Shown here in pieces: positions 4,067 to 6,933 of a DNA stretch of 6,933 bases. The notes beneath the pieces are model-generated. The model worked only from the letters and a program-made list of their open reading frames with translations. It was not told where the DNA came from and made no database searches. Both the position numbers and the translations under genes were made by a program. The number at the start of each line of letters is the position of its first letter. Position 1 is the first letter of the stretch. Source of the DNA: Capsulimonas sp. (GTDB lineage: Bacteria > Armatimonadota > Armatimonadia > Armatimonadales > Capsulimonadaceae); assembly GCA_025963815.1 (NCBI GenBank), contig JAOQAA010000643.1, positions 1-6,933 on the forward strand, written 5' to 3'.

Positions 4067-6538
4067 ATGCGATATTCTTGGAACTTCGGATCGTTCGCGG
4101 CCCTGACTGTGGCGGCAATGACGCTCGCGACTGCGGCCGGCGCGGCGGGAGGGCGACTGACGATCAAAGCAGATCAGCCAGGGGTCAAAATCAGCCCGAT
4201 GCTTTACGGACTGATGACGGAAGAAATCAATCACTCGTATGACGGCGGCCTGTACGGCGAGCTGATCCAGAACCGGGTCTTCAAGGACGATCCCACCACC
4301 CCTATCCACTGGTCCGTCGACACGCGCGAAGGCGCGAAGGGGGCGATCGCGCTTGACGCAACACAGGCGATTCCTGGGACCGCGCTGACGACGTGTCTGC
4401 GGATGGATGTGACGGCGGGTGGAACGGGGCGCGGCCTGGGCGCGTCGAACGACGGCTATTGGGGAATTCCCGTCACCCCGAACACGACTTACCAGGCATC
4501 ATTCTACGCCAAGACCGACGGGAACTTTAAAGGTCCGCTGACACTGACGATTGAAAGCCTAGACGGAAGCCGCATCGCCGCGCAAGCCGCATCGACCGCT
4601 CCCACTACGTCCTGGAAAAAGTACACGGTCACGCTCAAGACGAACGCGGCGGCGACCAAGGGGTCACAGTATCAGTTCGTCCTCTCGGCCAAAGGAACAG
4701 GAACCGTATGGCTGAACCAGGTATCGCTCTTCCCGCCCACATTTCACAACCGTCCGAACGGCAATCGCGCCGACTTGATGACACTTCAGGCGGAGATGTT
4801 TCCCACGTTTTTGCGGCTTCCCGGCGGCAACTATCTGGAGGGCGATACCGTCGCCGATCGGTTTGACTGGAAGAAAACACTCGGGCCGATCGAGCAGCGG
4901 CCGGGGCATCAAGGCCCATGGGGATATCGTTCGACCGACGGGATGGGACTGCTGGAGTTTCTGGAGTGGTGTGAGGATCTGAAAGTGGAGCCGCTGCTCG
5001 CCATCTACGCCGGCTATTCGCTGAAGGGCGAACATGTGGCGACGGGACCGGCCATGGAGCCATTCGTAAAAGATGCGCTCGATGAGATCGAATATCTCAT
5101 CGGCGATGCATCCACGACCTGGGGCGCGCGGCGGATCGCGGACGGTCACGCCAAACCGTTTCCGCTCCGCTATGTCGAGATCGGCAATGAGGACTGGCTT
5201 GACCGGTCGGGCAGTTACGACGACCGATACACGCAGTTCCACGACGCGATCCGGGCGAAGTACCCCAAGCTGCTGCTGATCGCCACGGCGAACGTCACTC
5301 AGCGCAAGCCCGATCTGGTCGATGACCACTTCTACAAAACCGCCGCCGAAATGGAACGCGACAGCGGACATTACGACAGCTACGACCGAAGCGGTCCGAA
5401 GATCTTCGTGGGCGAGTGGGCGTCTCAGGATGTCAGCACGCCCTGGGTGGACGCCGACAAAAAAGGCCCCACCCCCAGCCTCTCCGCCGGTCTCGGCGAC
5501 GCCGCCTGGATGATTGGGATGGAGCGCAATTCCGATGTCGTCGTGATGTCCTGTTACGCCCCGATGTTCGTCAATGTCAACGCCGGCGCGCGGCAGTGGG
5601 CGGTAAACCTGATCGGTTACGACGCGAACGCCAGCTTCGGCTCACCGTCTTACTACGCACAGGCGATGTTCGGCGCGAACAAAGGCGATGTCGTGCTGCC
5701 CGTCGATGTCGCGCTCGCCGACGTCCCCGCGCCCGCGCTCCCTCATGGCAAGGTCGGCGTCGGCACATGGGGAACGCAGGCGGAGTTCAAGGACATCCAA
5801 GTGGAGCAGAACGGCGCGTCTTTGCTCCCTGCGGGAGGCGGCGCCTGGACAACAGGGCCAGGCGAGTGGAAGCAGAATGCAGGCGTTCTTACGCAGTCCA
5901 GTAGGGCCAACGGAACGGACTCGTTAATTGGCGACGCCAATTGGACCGACTATACCTATCGCGTCAAGGCCCGCAAGATGGGTGGCAAGGAAGGCTTCCT
6001 GATCAAGTTCCACACGCTGGACAGCGTGAACTACGTCCAATGGAACATCGGGGGCTGGGATAACAGCCGCTCCACCCTCCAGCGCGCCCACGATGGTTCC
6101 GTGGAGGAGTTCGGCGGCTCGGTTCCGCTAAAAGTCGACACAGGGCGCTGGTATGATATTCGGATCGAAGTGCAGGGCATGAAGATCCGCTGTTATCTCG
6201 ACGACAAGCTGATCACCGAGGCGACCGACACGCCAAGCGTTCCCCCGACCTTCTTCACGACCGCGAGCCGCGATCTGAAGTCCGGAGACGTGATCCTAAA
6301 AGTCGTCAATGTGGAAAGCGCCCCACGATCGCTCGATGTGAACATCCAGGGCGTCAACGCCATCCAAGAAACCGCCGTATCCCAGGTGCTGACCGGTCGG
6401 CTCACGGACGTCAACACGATCGCCGATCCGGAAAAAGCCGCCGTGCAAACAACCACCCTGCACGGCGTTAGCTCCGCGTTCACACACGAGTTCCCAGCCT
6501 ATTCCGTCACCGTCCTGCGCCTGAAAACGAAAAAATAA
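4067..6538 (+). CDS. Secreted GH51 alpha-L-arabinofuranosidase with CBM4_9-like and concanavalin-like modules
   Basis: An 823-residue exo-enzyme expected to release terminal alpha-L-arabinofuranosyl groups from arabinoxylan, arabinan or similar polymers. Residues 1 to about 27 form a Sec signal peptide (MRYSWN, hydrophobic core, ATAAGA), so export is expected. Next come the GH51 entry strand (ISPMLYGLMTEEINHSYDGG, 42-61), a CBM4_9-like beta-sandwich (about 86-223), and the catalytic barrel (about 225-545) with FLRLPGGNY, acid/base Glu375 in IGNED and nucleophile Glu450 in VGEWAS. The C-terminal part carries a concanavalin/LamG-like insert (about 565-745; GTWGTQAEFKDIQV, TDYTYRVKARK, NYVQWNIGGW, WYDIRIEVQG) before the closing beta-sandwich strands (KVVNVES to SVTVLRL). 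AGGAGA (4052-4057) lies 9 nt before the ATG. No truncation or missing catalytic residue is seen. Family call is firm; the exact substrate is inferred. It is transcribed alone, between its own promoter and a hairpin terminator. Confidence 0.95.
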   Translation: MRYSWNFGSFAALTVAAMTLATAAGAAGGRLTIKADQPGVKISPMLYGLMTEEINHSYDGGLYGELIQNRVFKDDPTTPIHWSVDTREGAKGAIALDATQAIPGTALTTCLRMDVTAGGTGRGLGASNDGYWGIPVTPNTTYQASFYAKTDGNFKGPLTLTIESLDGSRIAAQAASTAPTTSWKKYTVTLKTNAAATKGSQYQFVLSAKGTGTVWLNQVSLFPPTFHNRPNGNRADLMTLQAEMFPTFLRLPGGNYLEGDTVADRFDWKKTLGPIEQRPGHQGPWGYRSTDGMGLLEFLEWCEDLKVEPLLAIYAGYSLKGEHVATGPAMEPFVKDALDEIEYLIGDASTTWGARRIADGHAKPFPLRYVEIGNEDWLDRSGSYDDRYTQFHDAIRAKYPKLLLIATANVTQRKPDLVDDHFYKTAAEMERDSGHYDSYDRSGPKIFVGEWASQDVSTPWVDADKKGPTPSLSAGLGDAAWMIGMERNSDVVVMSCYAPMFVNVNAGARQWAVNLIGYDANASFGSPSYYAQAMFGANKGDVVLPVDVALADVPAPALPHGKVGVGTWGTQAEFKDIQVEQNGASLLPAGGGAWTTGPGEWKQNAGVLTQSSRANGTDSLIGDANWTDYTYRVKARKMGGKEGFLIKFHTLDSVNYVQWNIGGWDNSRSTLQRAHDGSVEEFGGSVPLKVDTGRWYDIRIEVQGMKIRCYLDDKLITEATDTPSVPPTFFTTASRDLKSGDVILKVVNVESAPRSLDVNIQGVNAIQETAVSQVLTGRLTDVNTIADPEKAAVQTTTLHGVSSAFTHEFPAYSVTVLRLKTKK

Positions 6539-6559
6539 TCGGTGATAGAAATCATTGCG

Positions 6560-6593
6560 CTCCGATCCCAGCATATCGCCCCAGGGATCGGAG
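6560..6593 (+). terminator. Hairpin terminator downstream of the arabinofuranosidase
   Basis: CTCCGATCCC (6560-6569) pairs perfectly with GGGATCGGAG (6584-6593) around a 14-nt loop, starting 21 nt after the stop codon. The bases after the stem (GCTTCTCC) are only weakly T-rich, so this is a U-poor hairpin. It may terminate inefficiently or protect the 3' end of the mRNA. Confidence 0.6.
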
Positions 6594-6639
6594 GCTTCTC
6601 CGAAATGAGAATTCCCCCAAAAGTCAGGCGTTGTCGTGG

Positions 6640-6676
6640 TTACTTGCGTTGGCATGAATTTTGCATTAGCAAGTAA
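6640..6676. repeat. 8-bp inverted repeat bracketing the sigma-54 element
   Basis: TTACTTGC (6640-6647) and GCAAGTAA (6669-6676) are perfect reverse complements separated by 21 nt. The dyad centre (6658) falls one base from the centre of the sigma-54 core. The right half covers the expected transcription start. A bound dimeric regulator, or a folded structure, would directly cover or enclose the promoter. Confidence 0.5.
6649..6665 (+). promoter_or_regulatory. Sigma-54 (RpoN) -24/-12 promoter of the prepilin-like gene
   Basis: TTGGCATGAATTTTGCA matches YTGGCACGRNNNTTGCW at 16 of 17 positions; the only miss is T for C at 6655. The essential GG (6651-6652) and GC (6663-6664) are exactly 10 nt apart. 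Transcription would start near 6676, leaving a leader of roughly 97 nt before the ATG at 6773. Sigma-54 control of pilin genes is known in other bacteria (PilR with pilA). An enhancer-binding activator would be needed; no activator site could be identified here. Confidence 0.6.
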
Positions 6677-6772
6677 GCATACAACATCGCCTCCACTCAA
6701 TCGCACCTCGCGTCATGTTCTCCGACCTGCGACAACTCAGACGATGCCGTTTCTCTAACAAAGGATGAGCAT

Positions 6773-6933
6773 ATGAAACGACGGTTCCAAAACACACTGG
6801 CGAAGCAGCCGGTCTCAAATTCCCACGCAGGCTTTACACTTATTGAGTTGCTCGTCGTGATAGCGATCATTGCGATTCTTGCAGCGATCCTCTTCCCGGT
6901 CTTCGCCAAGACGCGCGAAAAAGCCCGGCAGAT
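6773..6933 (+). CDS. Type IV prepilin-like protein (N-terminal cleavage/methylation domain), 3' end outside window
   Basis: Only the first 53 codons are present. A 20-residue positively charged leader ([20 protein letters not shown]) precedes the prepilin peptidase site G20|F21. The hydrophobic helix [16 protein letters not shown] follows, with the conserved Glu at mature position 5 (Glu25). The next residues, [13 protein letters not shown], are typical of DUF1559-type pilin-like proteins, abundant in Planctomycetes- and Armatimonadota-type genomes. The predicted product is processed by PilD-like peptidase and placed in the membrane or assembled in a pseudopilus. AAGGAT (6761-6766) lies 6 nt before the ATG. 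The C-terminal domain, and so the specific role, is not visible. Confidence 0.88.
   Translation, partial: MKRRFQNTLAKQPVSNSHAGFTLIELLVVIAIIAILAAILFPVFAKTREKARQ

Noticed and set aside
5416..5904. A 162-residue plus-strand ORF inside the arabinofuranosidase gene.
   Set aside because: Its Arg-rich composition is typical of an alternative frame in GC-rich coding DNA, and it lies wholly within a gene of a clear family.
6296..6706. Minus-strand ORF spanning the end of the arabinofuranosidase and the intergenic region.
   Set aside because: It reads through the terminator hairpin and the sigma-54 element, has no motif, and is antisense to conserved coding sequence.

Overview
The window looks like a chromosomal segment from a free-living, GC-rich Gram-negative-type bacterium, most likely an armatimonad (Armatimonadota, Capsulimonas-like). 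The clues are the type of prepilin gene at the right edge (short leader, [17 protein letters not shown] core, then [13 protein letters not shown]), tandem Uma2-family genes, and a large secreted GH51 arabinofuranosidase next to a family IV esterase. This assignment comes from recognising protein styles, not from a search.

Layout, left to right. (1) 1-921: an AraC-family regulator on the + strand, probably starting just outside the window. An in-frame TAG at 724-726 interrupts it between the two helix-turn-helix motifs. (2) 933-2199: two tandem Uma2/DUF820 putative PD-(D/E)xK nucleases, each with its own TGATATAAT extended -10 and a Shine-Dalgarno 8 nt before the ATG. (3) 2203-3780, minus strand: a compact set of a cytoplasmic family IV (HSL-type) esterase, then an overlapping 40-codon ORF, then an unrecognised 166-residue ORF. 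The last two may be one frameshifted gene. (4) 3781-4066: a divergent intergenic region with a near-consensus promoter (TTGACA-17-TACAAT) for the rightward gene and a weaker candidate for the esterase. (5) 4067-6538: a secreted 823-residue GH51 alpha-L-arabinofuranosidase with an N-terminal CBM4_9-like module and a concanavalin-like insert in its C-terminal part. (6) 6539-6772: a 10-bp hairpin terminator, then a near-perfect sigma-54 -24/-12 element framed by an 8-bp inverted repeat. (7) 6773-6933: the start of a type IV prepilin-like gene, cut by the window end.

The arabinofuranosidase (export, arabinose side-chain removal) and the divergent esterase fit a plant-polysaccharide or ester scavenging role, but the esterase has no signal peptide and its substrate is unknown. 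The regulator and Uma2 genes show no functional link to the carbohydrate genes. I see no CRISPR array, rRNA, tRNA, insertion sequence or recognisable defence operon. The least ordinary signals are the sigma-54 element with its symmetric dyad, the Uma2 duplication with a better conserved 5' end, the amber-interrupted regulator and the overlapping small ORF. No gene-free stretch exceeds 300 bases; the two longest, 3781-4066 and 6539-6772, are described above.
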